Shown in pieces: positions 35,311 through 47,604 of a stretch of DNA of 64,000 bases. Position 1 is the stretch's first letter, and each line of letters starts with the position of its first letter. The position numbers and the translations under genes were made by a program. The stretch is from Physcomitrium patens (lineage: Eukaryota; Streptophyta; Bryopsida; Funariales; Funariaceae), in contig NC_037254.1 of NCBI RefSeq assembly GCF_000002425.4, positions 17,146,001 to 17,210,000 of the forward strand, read 5' to 3'. The notes under the pieces are model-generated. The model made no database searches. It was not told where the DNA came from and saw nothing but the letters and a program-made list of their open reading frames with translations.

Positions 35311-36254
35311 ATGAGTGTATGCATGAGAGAAGCGATGGTGATAATTGCTTCGCATGGCTCGCATCTGGCACTGTCCCTCGATTTCCACAGTCAATCAGAC
35401 CTGCTGGCTACTTCTGCTGCTGACCACGACATGAAGGTGATATTTTATACTACATTTCAGATATAAGCTTCCGCAACCTGGTAACTTCTTGCTCTTAGAT
35501 CAGCTCTGATCTTATCATGTTGATATCACAGTACACGTGTTAATAGAATGTAGAAGGATTCTTGTTTGCAGCAGTTCCTTCTCCCTGCAAGGATGGAACA
35601 TTGCTAATCCAATTAATAGATGAACGTTTTTTTATAGCGTACGTTGTACGAATATCACCAAGTTTTCGAATAGTACCACTTAGATCCACAGTACCACTTA
35701 TTTGTCTAGAAATGGTAGTTATTTGTCCGCCGGAATTTTTCCTGCATCAGTACTTTCTAGAAGGTCTCGTGTTGCAATTGAGGACAACACAATTTGGGAT
35801 GTGCAGTGTGCTTGGATTCAGATCATTGTTTAGTTCAGTGAATTCATTTCCTGGAGGCTGAAGTATGTGTCTTTCTGCAGGTGAAGTGCTATAATTTCTA
35901 AATGGCCATCTATGCTCTATCCAAGCTTTTGCCTCGTATCCTCCCGGGGAGTTTTTTAGCATAAATCCGTCCGGATCGTACTTGCCGGATGTATTAACGC
36001 CAACTGGTTCTGAGGGACAAGAAAAGAAAGTTCGCAATCGGCTTGAACAGGTTAGCTTGCCAACCAGTATTATCCAAATAGGTTACAACTTTGCACCAAA
36101 TAGCTTCTATGATGTGCTGATACTCTTAAAGTAATTGTTGATGGTGGAATTAATTCATAATTAGGCAGATTCTGACGAGGATGATTTCTTCTCTTTTGCG
36201 AAATTCCCCTTCCAGCCACTAGCTAGCCAGTTGAAACTGTCCGGTTCTGTCTAG
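35311..36254 (+). pseudogene. Exon relic, possibly WD-repeat (WDR55-like) gene
   Basis: Three pieces support a former gene. First, 35,311-35,436 encodes 42 residues from an ATG, including LALSLDFHSQSDLLATSAAD, a typical WD40 strand pattern (hydrophobic-D-F-H-x4-D-L-L-A-T-S), ending at a GT donor. Second, 35,895-36,050 encodes 52 open residues (start FLNGHLCSIQ, end KKVRNRLEQ) before a GT at 36,051. Third, after an AG at 36,163-36,164, 36,165-36,254 continues in phase as ADSDEDDFFSF and 18 more residues to TAG. A basic stretch then D-x-D-E-D-D-F-F resembles WDR55 C-termini. Pieces one and two cannot be spliced in frame, and about six repeats are missing, so the locus is probably broken. Identity is uncertain. 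Confidence 0.3.
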
Positions 36255-36990
36255 TCCAATTTCCTGTACCGGTGAGTGAATCCGAAGAATTAACTAACTC
36301 TGGTAATTAATCTTTTTCACGTTGAGCTCCTCGTGAGGCGAAGTCTATACTTTTGTTTGCCCAATATCACTAGTCTCCGAAGAGATAGTCTGGAATGCGT
36401 TCATTTATGAGATTCATTGAGAACTATGGCGTAATTAAAGCTTAGCTTGTTGGCATTGTCTCGTAGACTTCGGGCTTCCATTCCTATTTGTGTTCACAGT
36501 GGCAGTACGTGATTCTCTTCATTATGGCGCACAACACAATTATCCAATTTCCATCTTTACCGGAATCCATTATGCAATTTTTTTTCTTTGCAGATTCAAA
36601 CTTTTGGTCAATGTTAAAAGAACATAGATTTTTTACATAGATTCAAATATACTAAAAAATGCATCTAAGGAAATTTTGAAGAATGATAATCACCAACTTT
36701 ATATGAATTTAACTCAAGTATATCAGTTCACTAAAACACATATTTCATAGTAAATATGTTAATCAATGTTAAAATAAAAACAACCTATCTTTATTTTTTA
36801 TAATTTTTATGTATTTATTTTATTTATTGATTTTTAATTGATTATGTTTTTGTTTATTTAAAATAATCATATCTACTTTATCTTGAAATCAAATTTACTT
36901 TATAAAAGATTATTTTAAATTGGAAGATTAAAGTTTTATATATAATTTAGATGTAAAAAAATATATATTATAAATCTACTTCTTTTTCTA
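36255..36990. other. Transition from genic DNA to repeat-rich DNA
   Basis: Base composition falls sharply near 36,580-36,600. No gene found. Confidence 0.5.
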
Positions 36991-38800
36991 ATAACAATTT
37001 AAATAATATGAAAAAATATAAATAAATAAAAGTAGACTACTTTAATAACAGTTCATGAATAATCTTTTCTGGAGCTTGATAAATAGATATTTATTTTCAA
37101 ACATATTTTTAGATGATTGGTAGGTTGAAAACTACATTAATAAGTTAGTCACATGTTGCATGTGTATTAGTTATTTGTAGTGTAAATTGGACATATGGCA
37201 CGTACATATGAAACTTGTTTTATAAATTAGTCATGTGTTTGGTGAATTTAATAAATGTTTGAGGTTTTCTAAAGCATTGTCATATAATTCTTATAAATAA
37301 TATATATAGATGTAAGAATAAAGCATTTTTTATTCTTGTAAATTTTTAAATTTTTTTTATTTAAATATATTTTTAATTTTTTTTAAATATATATTTATTT
37401 AGTTAATTTTTAATCTATCTTTAATATATGTCTTAATTATTTATTTACATTCATTAAAGATTTATCTTTAATAGATTGAAAAGATCATATTTTTATTATT
37501 ATAATTTTGTTGTTTTTTGATTAAAAATAGATTATTATTATGATTATTATTATGATTATTATTATTATTTAAAAAATATACAATCATATCATAAACTATA
37601 GATTATTTATTTTTTTCTATATATATATTAATAATTATTATTTAATATGAATAAATAAAAATAGATAAAAATATATAAATTTAATAATATTTTGTAGATG
37701 TGTTTTATAGATGCAAATTTGTCTTTATACATATTTATAGTTGATTGATAAGTTGAAAACTTGGTCAAAAAGATGGCTATGTATTATGTATTTTAGATAC
37801 ATGTAGTACAAGTTTAATTTGTGGTACATATATAGAAAGTTTGTCCTGCAAATTAAACATGTATCATGTAAGTTGGACATGTGTTAGAAATCCTATAGAA
37901 AATTCTTATCTAGCTCCAAATTAAATAGTATATTCAAAGACAAGGATGAAGCCTTTGTTACTTTTATCAAATCTTTTTTTTGTTTAAAGTTTAATTTCAA
38001 GAATTTTAATTTTATAGTTTTTAACAATAGCTATTTGAATTTCTTTTTAAATATATATATATATATATATATATTAATTTTATTTAAAAAAACATTTCAT
38101 TTATTTTATTTTATTTTTAAAATTCTTGTCCTTAAAAAAGTGATATAAAGACATTTAAATATGAAAATTTTGTATTTTTCAATAAAAAGTAGATTATTTA
38201 TTTTTCTTCATAAAAAATAGTAGATTAAAATTTATAAATTACTATCACCAATATTTATATTCATCTAAATAAGAAATATATAGTGTTGGTTGAAAAATGA
38301 ATATAAATAAATTTAATATTATCTTATGGCAAATTTTTTTAAAAGCTTTATAGATGTGTATTTGAGTTTATACATATTTATAATTGATTAGTAAGTTAAA
38401 AACTTAGTTGATAAATTAGCCATATATCATATATGTGAGTAGCTTGTAAAAAAAACTTACAATATGGCATGCATATAAGAAACTTGCTTTAAAAAATTAA
38501 TATACATATCTTACAAATTAAACATGTGTTGAAGATTCTATAGAACATTATCATGTAGTTGTTAATTAGATAATATATACAAAAGCAAGAATGAAATCTT
38601 CATTCTAAATAATGTCTTTTTAATCCTTAGTTTTATTTTAAGATTTTTTAATCTTCTTATCTTTAGTAATAATTATTTTAGTTTAATATTATAGTATCTT
38701 TAGGTGATTTTTTAGTTTATTTGAATGACACAAGAATTAATTGATCTTTTAATTCTTTGAAATTCATATCTTTGATAATCTGACAAATATCTTGATTTAC
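36990..38800 (+). repeat. Three decayed family A LTRs in tandem
   Basis: Three consecutive units carry the same landmarks as the family A LTR: gttgaaaact... then a block like cttgttttataaattagtcatgtg, a gaggt-tctatagaac-type block, then a TATA-like tatatatagat and an aagaat-aaagc stretch. The units are centred near 37,060-37,350, 37,700-37,990 and 38,350-38,640, about 620-650 bp apart, all in plus orientation. Each is far more diverged than the LTRs at 46,845 and 52,662. No internal sequence lies between them. An (AT)n tract lies at about 38,048-38,074. Confidence 0.6.
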
Positions 38801-39169
38801 TCTTTTTTTGTTTTACAAATAAGTAAATTATCCTAATTCTATTGTTATATTTTGAAGATTGTAAACTATTTATTTTTAAATTAATTTTTAGTTTTTAACT
38901 ACTATTTATTTTTCTTAAAGAGAATTTTAAATTCTTTGATTAACGCAAATTAAAAAATCTTTTAGATTTCAATCAATCAAAGGTTTTAAAACTTATTTTT
39001 TAATACTCATGTACTTCCATCTTTTATTTATTTATTATAATAAACCAAAATCTATCAAAAAACTTTTTTAATAAAAATAAAGTATAATAAGATTTATGCA
39101 CTTAGAGAATTATTAAGACTTGTATCCAATACTAGATTTAAATTATTAAGACTTGTATCTAATACTAAA

Positions 39170-41045
39170 TTTAGCCATCTTATGTACTATTATGGTATAA
39201 TACAGTTGTATGATAAAAGATAAAAATATGGATTCTATTATAAAAGAACCTAATTAAAAGATATAATAGCAAAATATAAATAAAAGATAAAGAGATAGTA
39301 ATTCTATCTTTTTGTAAAAAAACTTTATTTATTTTGTACAGCTATAAATAAAGAAAAATAAAGTAAATTAAAAAATTAAATTATATAAGCATTTTTTAAA
39401 AAAAAATGTGAGAATTGTTTAGCAAACATTACTTTAAAAAATCAAGAATTGATACTCAAAGAGGACCAAGTATAAACCAAAATTGAAATCATATGCTAAG
39501 ACACAAAATCATGCATTGAGAAAAATTCTAGGATTATTTAGTTAATGAAAGAGAATTGTTTAAGTACAAACTAAAATAATAATATAAATGCATTGACTTT
39601 GAGTGATTTAATATGAGATTATAATATAATATAGAGATGATATAAGATGATTTGAATATAGTTAAAATATTGATTGAATATAGTCAATATATGATTGAAT
39701 AAAATATATGCTATATAATATTATATATGAGATATATTACATATGATTATATATGGTATATGATGTGTATCACTAAATTGACTTGTTTATGTATTTAACT
39801 CAAAAATTTACTCTTATTATACTTAAAATCTTAAGTTTTAAGAATAAATAATAGAATTCTTAGATAAATAAAATAATAGGTTGCTAGTAGCAAATATATA
39901 ATTTAGGATAGAATTTATTAAGACAGATTTTCAAAATGAATAGGTTTTTTTTTTAAGTTAGTTAATATTAGATGATGGTTCAATAGAAGTAGTTTTTTTG
40001 TTGTGGATTCTTAATTGAGATAAGAAGCTAAAAAAGAATGGTTAATTTAAACCAATTTTTTTAAAAAACTTTAGTTATTGATAATTCAAAAATATATATA
40101 TATAAAAATAGAAAATTAAATTAGAAGTAAAATCAAAAGAATAGAAATTAGAACAAATTAATAGAAGAAGGAAAATTAAGAAATGAAAAGATAAGAAAAA
40201 AAAATGGAAGAAAAAAGAGAGAAGAAGAGAAAGACAAGCAATATTTGGCATGAGTGGTGACATTTTTTTGAAGTTGGTTTGTGATCTATCAAGAAAAAAA
40301 AATTACATTGAGTAGTTGGATTTTTATTTTTTATTTTATTTTATTTTATTTATTTATTATCAAGGATCTTTTGGATTAATCATCAAAAATAGGAATTTAT
40401 TGCCACCTGATTATTTGAGCTTTCATGTTATTGTTTTCTTATTAAAATTGTTAAATTTTTGATTGTTGTGCATGGTTGTAATTCTTGTTGTGAAAAGAAC
40501 AAAAGAGAGTGAGGATCTATGAAGTCAATTTTTGGAGGTTTTTTAAGTGGCATTATAGTGTAGAGGTCTTGTAATCAAGCACTACATTTAGGTACTACAT
40601 GCAACACATTAAATATACATTAGTTGATTAGTAGATTCTAATTTTTTTTGTTGTATATAGTCAATACTTGAACGTTTGGTATGGTGTATTTTTTTTTCTA
40701 GTTCCATCTTTGATTTACAAGTACTTGCCTTCACTTATCTTTTTGATAGTTGTACATGATTATATTATTTTTATTACAATAGATTAAACAAAGGATAGAT
40801 TTGTGTGGTGAATCTGCTCTCGTAGAAGTTTTTGGAGTCGCAAGAGCAATCAAAGCTACATGCACAAAGAATTATATATAGGATTAAATTGTGTTTGAAC
40901 TTTTAGGTAGTTGAATTTACACTTTGTTGCTTCAAATCTAGACTCAGATCACAATTGTATGGCAAGATTGAATCATAATTATAGAATTATTTTGACTTTG
41001 TATTAGATTGATATAAAGATCTAATTTTCCATGTAATTGAATTAC
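39170..41045 (+). repeat. Decayed family B LTR with extra sequence
   Basis: Bases about 39,170-39,610 align with the first third of the LTR at 41,252-42,824 (aagaattgatactca... then ggc/aca-aaa-tca-t-g blocks), and 41,010-41,045 with its end (tttccatgtaat). The middle (about 39,660-40,980) is longer than in the other LTR and includes an A-rich stretch at 40,080-40,220 like that in repeat L, so a second element may be inserted. Boundaries are approximate. Confidence 0.4.
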
Positions 41046-41251
41046 TAGTTTCAAGTTTGATTTGAGGTTTTCAATGCCACTTATTAAATTTTTATTTTTT
41101 TATGTTGATATTTTGAAAAAAAATTAGATCTCATTATTAGCTTTTTAACAAGCTTCAGCTTATAAGAAGAAAAACTATAATGAGAGAAATCCATGTAAGT
41201 TTATAGGAGGGAGGTTATTGAAATTTTTGTGGCAACATGATTTAAGACTAG

Positions 41252-42824
41252 TGTTGTGATGTAACATGGCTAATAAATAAAAGAGAGAATTAAAATTATA
41301 TTATAAAAGATCTTATCTTAAAATATTATAAAAAATTATCTTAAAAAATAGGTAATAGTCAAAAAGATAGAAAAACTAAAAAATACTATTACTACCTTTT
41401 TATAAAATATACTTCTATTATTTTGTAGGCCCCTAAATAAGAAAAAATAAAATAGATTGAAAAATAAATTAATATAAGCATGTATAGAAAGGAGTTGAGA
41501 ATAGATTTTAGTAAAATTTACTTGAAGAAGGTAAGAATTGATACTCATAGGGGACTGGTTGTTAACTTAGATCAAAATCAAATCCCAAGGCATAAAACTA
41601 CATAGCTACAATGACTTTGGGATTCTTTGGTAGATTACAGAGTGGAATTTAAGAACAAACTGGTAAAGAGATTTTTGACCATTAGTTTTATATTAATTTA
41701 ATTAATATTTAATTTTGGTGGAATTTTTAAAATTAATGATGTTTTTGGTTGATTTAGTTTTTGAAAAATAAAACTATGCTTACGCATTTGAGGGTTTCTT
41801 AAGTTTTGTAGTATGTGTACAAGTAAATTTTAGATAGATTGTTGGTGTATTAGTTTTAAATGTATGTACAATTTTGAGGTCAATAAAATGGTTAGATCAA
41901 AGTGTGTAAAGGTTTTTGTGGATTGAGATTTCAAAAATTGGAGTTTGAAAGTCAATGAGTATTTTTAAGACCTTTAATAATTTGTAAATTGGATTGAAGT
42001 GAACTTTTTTTGTATAAAAACTAAACTTGATTTTCAACAATTTAAGTAAATTTTAAGAGAAATTCAATAGTTCAAAAGGGAGATATTGGTAATGGAAGCT
42101 CAACATTCATCTTAGAATAAGAGGCAAGCTACTATTTGAGTAGATTTTAGGATTTTTTTTCATTTGGTAAGTGCAATTATCTTCAAATTTTTTATATTTA
42201 TTTTTAATTAAGGAATTGAAAGGTGTATAAATTTTTAAATAAGATCAATGGTTTAATCAATACTTATTAGAATACTAATCTACCTTAGGATTGATTTGAA
42301 TTGATTAGGTTTTGATTAGGATTTGATTTAGGATTTAGGATTTATTTGGAACTAAAGATTTTTCAAAGATTTAGTTTAGAATTCAAGATTTAATTAGGAT
42401 TTTATCTAATATTTTATTAAGGTTCATTAAAAATTTAATTAAGATTAAAATAGGATTTGATTATAATTTATTTAAGATTTATTCAAGATTTTTCTAAAAT
42501 TTCTTTAGGATTTTTTGTGGATTTCTTTTGAATTTCTTTAGAATTTATTTAAGATCTACTTATTAATTTCTAATAATTTCTTTATAATTTCTTTAGAAAT
42601 TCTTTAGGATTTTTTTTATGTTTCTTTTGTAATTTCTTTAAGATTTCTTTTAGATTTGATTAAAACTTAATTAGAATTATTAAGATTTAATTAGAGTTTA
42701 TTGAAGATTCTATTAGAGTTGTTAATCAAATCTAAAAGAATAGAGTTGTTATTGAAATTTTCCTTCTACCTTCCACAGTCAAGTACCAGGTTCATTCTCA
42801 AGCAAGATTTCATGTAATACGACA
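41252..42824 (+). repeat. Family B 5' LTR (plus strand)
   Basis: Starts TGTTGTGATGTAACATG and ends CATGTAATACGACA, the reverse-complement ends of the minus-strand family B LTRs. Its body is the inverted counterpart of 4,386-5,914. It heads the plus-strand family B copy running to 54,878. It has no gag-like insert. Confidence 0.75.
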
Positions 42825-43012
42825 TTGATTTGGAATTTTTTGTACCATTTCTTGTATTTTTTTTTTTTTTTTTCAATATATGATTAAAAAAAAAACTAGA
42901 TCTTATTATTAGTTTTTTAATAAGCTTTGGTATATAAACAAATAATTAAAATAAGGGAGATCCAAGCTAATTTGTAGATAAAGATTTTGAAGGCAATGAC
43001 TATAGTAAGTAG

Positions 43013-43015
<3 letters not shown>

Positions 43016-43056
<41 letters not shown>

Positions 43057-43350
43057 GGTTAGCTCTTATTTTTTCAAAATTTTGTTTATTAATTTTAATA
43101 ATTTAAAGTTTATAACTTGAGTTAAATTAAATGATCTAAATTTTATCTTGATTGGATTAATAATAAATGAATTATAGATATTTTAGTGAAAAGAGGTTTG
43201 GATTTAAGATTAGAGCTAAAAATTGGATGTATCTAAACATAAAAAAGAAATTAATATAAAATTTGTATTCAACCTTTGGGCTATTTTTTTTTATATTTGA
43301 ATTTACTTGAATAATATTTTTCTTTTTACAATTTATTTGTAATCAACGAT
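43016..43350. repeat. Poly(T)-headed 300-bp repeat, copy 1
   Basis: A run of 40 T (43,016-43,055) followed by about 295 bp that match 62,050-62,340 in the same orientation at high similarity. Read on the minus strand it is a 300-bp unit with a poly(A) tail. No RNA polymerase III boxes were recognised, so a SINE is only a suggestion. Confidence 0.55.
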
Positions 43351-43399
43351 TCTATATTCTCTTAAAAATACCTACCCTCTTAATATAAATTTGATGCTT

Positions 43400-45020
43400 C
43401 TACTGAGAGCATCTTTAGGATAATTGAGAGTACAAGTAGAATACAATGAAGTTATAGAACTAAAGTGCAAGCTTGAAATATAAGGAGTTTAAGAGTTAAA
43501 TTGAAGAAGTGAGAGATTTTTGACATTTAAAGTTGATAGATGATTTTAGACAAACTAGTGCAAGTTACATTAGATGAACAAATGCCAATGATTTTTTTTT
43601 GGCTTTGAGTATGTTCATTGAGAGATACAAAAGATATAAGCAAGTTAAAAGGAGGTGACTAAGGCATTACAAGGCATAGTCAATAACTATAAGAGATTTA
43701 ATAAGAGGAAAATTACTAAGTTTCTTTAAGCATGTGTAAGAGAAATAGTAGTATATCAAGTCCACAAGTCTTATTATATTCTTAATTTTGAATTTGTACT
43801 CATTTCTAAAATTAAAAAAAAGATGAGATTTATATGGAGATGATTTAGAGATTTTGAATGACTTTGAGGGCAGGTTGAAAGATGAATTTTATGATGAAGT
43901 ATCTAAAATACTAGAAGATATGTTCTTTGTGCTCTTGATTGATAAGTCCACCAAGGAAGGTTTAACTAATGATTGGAAGAGATTGAAGGATACAATGCCA
44001 TTAATGACCAAACAATGGTAGGTGAAAGCAAGAGGAGGAACTTTGAGGTATGAAGCTCTATCATTTATGATACTAATCACTCCGTTGAGTTCAGTGATAT
44101 TTATTCCAATCTAAAAAAATATGCAAGACTCTCTTCAAAGACATCTTTGAAGAATTGATTAAAGACATGATAAAATTGAGTATAAAGATAAACCAATTGA
44201 AGAAGAACTAAATAGCTATCTCTTTATATATATTTGAGGGATCAAAGGAATTTGTTAAGACGTGCATTATAATAGTCATGAACATGAAAAGAAAGATTAC
44301 TTTAATTATGATGAAGACTTAAAAAATAGAATTATCTTCTTCAAAAAAAATAGAATGAGGCTCACAACTATAGGATAGCCTTTGGAGCTCAATTTTAGAA
44401 GGATTTTGAAGAAACTTATAAAAAAATATGTAAGAAGAATAAATAGATTTTATATAAGAAAGATTGAGTCTTCTTTCATTCAAACAGAGATCACAAGCAC
44501 AACGACTATCTTGAGGATACTAAAAGAGGCTATGATTAGGAAAATGAACAATAAGGATTTAGAGGACCAAAATTCCATTGTGAAAGAAAAGAGGACTAAG
44601 CTCTCTCAAGAAGATGTAGTCAAGCTCTCCAATAAGAAGAGACCACAAAGAGTTAGGAAGTCTATTCAAAGAATAGAGTTAGAGCTTATAAGCTAAAGCA
44701 ATGCCTTCATCTTAACCAAAGAGTAGAATTGGAGTTTTAGATAATAGAGCAAAAGACAAGAAAAAAGAAGACTTAAATAAGCCTAAAGATAAGGGTCCTT
44801 CCTATAAACTTCAATTGAATATTCAAAGCTCTATTGATATGAAGGAAATTTTAGAAGAGAGGATTTTTAATGCAAAAATTTAGTTCACCTTCAAGGAAGC
44901 ACTTGGCATTACAAAGAAGGATTTTCATAAGCTTATCATCAATATCATCAAGAAGAAGAGACAAATAACAATGGAGGAAATTATGGTAAAAGCATTAGAC
45001 TTCTATTTAACTCAAGAAGA
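43400..45020 (+). pseudogene. Family B gag and gag-pro linker relic
   Basis: Heavily interrupted plus-strand frames between the 5' LTR and protease. Near 44,800-45,020 the DNA encodes a segment with ILEERIFNAKI and FTFKEALGITKKDFHKLII, aligning with the linker of the 20.9-28.9 kb copy (VLEECILNAKV, FTLKEILEIIKKEF). Upstream, lysine- and glutamate-rich fragments (longest 104 residues at 44,382-44,696) lie where gag should be. No zinc knuckle was seen. Confidence 0.5.
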
Positions 45021-45059
45021 GGACTAAGAAATAGGAGAATTCTTTCTTTAACTTTGTGT

Positions 45060-46200
45060 ACCTAGATTTGAAAAAATGCCACTTAAAAAGAAGAGGAAAG
45101 TAATTATTCAAAGCTATAGTAGAAACAAATATCAAGGAAGAGTAAAAAGTGGCAAAGAGGTGGAATATAGAAAAGACATAAAAGAGATAAATGTGGATAA
45201 TTATACTTTTCATAAGAGGTTTGAAGGTGAGAGGATGAATGCTCAATTTATACATCTCTTTTGGCTTAAGACTACCACAAAGGTCTAAATGTGGCTGAGA
45301 GACCTTAAAGAGTACATCTTGGCACTTATTGATAATGAGTCAAAGATCAACATCATATCAAAGAAGATTTATGAGATAGACAAGTGGCCCACTAATATTT
45401 ATCACAGATAGATGTTGACGGCTATCAAGAATAAGAAAGGTGATTTATATGGAATATGTCTGAGAATTAAGATAAGGATTGAGGATGTAAAAGTGGATCA
45501 AAATTTCTTTGTATAAAACTCTATTATTTATTTGATGATTTTAAGATAACCTTATATGACAACTATGAGGATGGAAACTAAAGTTTTAAATGATGGTTCT
45601 TACTATGTAAGGATTAGAAATTATGATAGAAAAAAATTAGTGTAATTCTTTATCATAAGATTAGATTATGAACAAAATAAAGACCAATTAAAAAAAGCTC
45701 TTTTATAGATCAATGAAGAGTTTTTGGATTTTTAAAGAATATCCCTATAATATGGAGGTACAAAGGTGCAAGTAAGTCTTTTATCTATATACTCTCTAAT
45801 GTAGATAGCTTTGAGTGTGGATTTTGGATTTAATAACTTTAAAGATTTTGAGATTTCAATTTTTTTGAAACTTAGGTTATATGTATAAAGATTGGATGAA
45901 GAACTATGAATTTGTTTTTAAAAAGTTGAATATGATTTCAAGTGATGAATGTATTTTGGATATTATTGAAGAAGAAGGATTTGAAGATGAATATGTGAAG
46001 GTTTTAAAAGGATTGGCTTTGCATATAGATAGAAATAGAGGTAATATTATTATAAAACTTCACTTAATGCAAATATATGAAGAAATTTTAGAGTTTTTCA
46101 TAAGACTTGAAGTAGTTAATAGTCATGTGGTATTGCAAGAGGCTATAGTAAATACTAAGTATAAAATTGTTGTTAAAATGGTGTAGCCTATGACAACCAA
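45060..46200 (+). pseudogene. Family B protease and protease-RT linker relic
   Basis: Near 45,325 the DNA encodes LIDNESKINIISKKIYE, aligned with LVDHGSEINLMS at 26,670-26,700; the D-S-G catalytic triplet is lost. Near 45,560-45,610 METKVLNDGSYY matches METKVLDDGFAY. The 101-residue open piece at 45,881-46,186 matches the linker at 25,863-26,231. Confidence 0.65.
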
Positions 46201-46479
46201 ATTACCTTAAGATACCAAAGAACACTTCAAATAAGTTAATACAGAGGTAGAATTGAGGGTATCAAGAAGGATTAGTCACAAGTCAATAAAGAGTCTTTTG
46301 ACGATTTTAAGAATGAAGAGGGTGATTTTTTGACCGAGGTGGAAAAAGAAAAACTTTTAGAGATACTTTTCAAGCATAATAAGGCTTTTGTCTTTGCATC
46401 CAAAAATATTAGTTGTATAGATTCAAATATAATAGTACATATGGTTATTTTTATCATTCCACATGTACTTTAGAACTTC

Positions 46480-46844
46480 AAGCTTATTCCAATGCATACG
46501 GCTTTACTTTTGATATTGATAGATTTATTGAAAGAAAAGGTTAGGATAGATATCTTTGAACCATCTATTATACTTTATTCTAATTATTGATTCACCATAT
46601 CAAAGAAATCTATGGCACTTAGATTCATTTAAGATATACAATTGGCTAAAAATATGATTATTATAAATATAGAGTTTGGACCTATGATAGATAAAGTAAA
46701 AAAAGCTTTTGTAGAGCATATCATTTTTTCTAGTAGAAACTTATACTTGGATTGTGATTGATTTCAATTATCAAAAGAGAATAGGAACCTAATCATTATG
46801 AAGACTCCTTTGGATCTAATACATATGTGTATTTTGCTATAAGG
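46480..46844 (+). pseudogene. Family B RT, 5' part, split by family A insertion
   Basis: The region translates in one frame to a diverged RT including IKDIQLAK-like and IIMKTPLDLIHM segments, matching LRFIQDMQPMN and TTMRTPLGLLKM of the better copy. It ends at LL-stop, the codons for L-P-Q, just before GATN. The rest of RT continues at 53,219. Confidence 0.65.
46840..46844. repeat. Target-site duplication, left (TAAGG)
   Basis: The same five bases follow the 3' LTR at 53,214-53,218. They fall in the host RT at the L-P-Q-G-A-T-N motif. Confidence 0.9.
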
Positions 46845-47396
46845 TGTCACGGCCATAATCATGTAAGCTAATAATTATATATAGAAATAGGTAGAAGTAA
46901 GTAAAAGTAGATAAAAGTAAGTTAATTCTATAATATTTAATATAGAAGCTTCCTAGAAACTTCCTAGACGCTGCTTTGACTTCATAGGTGCCTTTAATTG
47001 ACTTTTTGGATTAGAAACGTGGTCAACAAGTTGGCCATGTGCCACACATGTTGTTAGCTTGAAGATCAAGCTAACTATGTGGCCCACATGTAGAAAAACT
47101 TGCCTTGTAAGTCAAGGCATGTGTCCTACAAAGTCAACACATATTGGAGGTCTTATAGAACGTCGCCACGTAGCCCCTAGTTAGATAGTATATATAGAGA
47201 CAAGAGTGAAGGCTTCTTCACTCTTGTCAACTCCTTTCTTGCTTCTAGTCCAGGTTCAAGAGTCTTTAGTTTCTTGTCTTGTGGCAATAGCCATTCCAGT
47301 TTCCTTTTAATATACCTACTTGTTTATATTTTGACTTATTATATCGAGATAGCCTTTTTGTGTATATTTTCCCTCATCGAGTCTTTGTCCTTGACA
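46845..47396 (+). repeat. Family A 5' LTR
   Basis: 552 bp, TG...CA. A TATA-like tagtatatatagagacaaga lies at 47,187-47,206 with the transcript start expected shortly after. Its sequence is shared with 52,662-53,213, with the window start, and in reverse with 54,879-55,416. Confidence 0.95.
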
Positions 47397-47438
47397 GATT
47401 GACAAGAGTGCACTTACAATATCAGAGCTTTGTTTTTC
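47397..47438 (+). other. Family A leader with primer-binding site
   Basis: The bases aatatcagagc at about 47,418-47,430 match the core of TGGTATCAGAGC, complementary to plant initiator tRNA-Met. The site lies about 20 bases after the LTR, farther than the usual 0-5 bases. The old copy keeps the same spacing in reverse (61,895-61,933). Confidence 0.6.
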
Positions 47439-47604
47439 TTGAGTGAGAGTGGATTACCCCTTTCTCTTGACAAGACATAAGCTTATTAGAAGTTTGCGGA
47501 TTACCCACTTCTAAACTGATATTATTCTTAGTATCTTCTTTGTTATCAAGTCTTTCTTTTCTTTTGTCTTGAGCAGTATCAAACAAATTTTTCTTAGTGT
47601 CATT

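Noticed and set aside
40075-40263. A 62-residue hydrophobic Phe/Leu/Ser-rich minus-strand frame as a small membrane protein
   Set aside because: It is the translation of an A-rich low-complexity tract like those in the L-type repeats.
4386-42824. A giant inverted repeat or foldback between 4.4-5.9 kb and 41.3-42.8 kb
   Set aside because: The two blocks are LTRs of the same family inserted in opposite orientations; each has its own internal region on the expected side.
43016-43350. Calling the poly(T)-headed repeat a SINE
   Set aside because: No A and B box-like promoter or tRNA/7SL/5S similarity was recognised at its expected 5' end, so it is listed only as a repeat.
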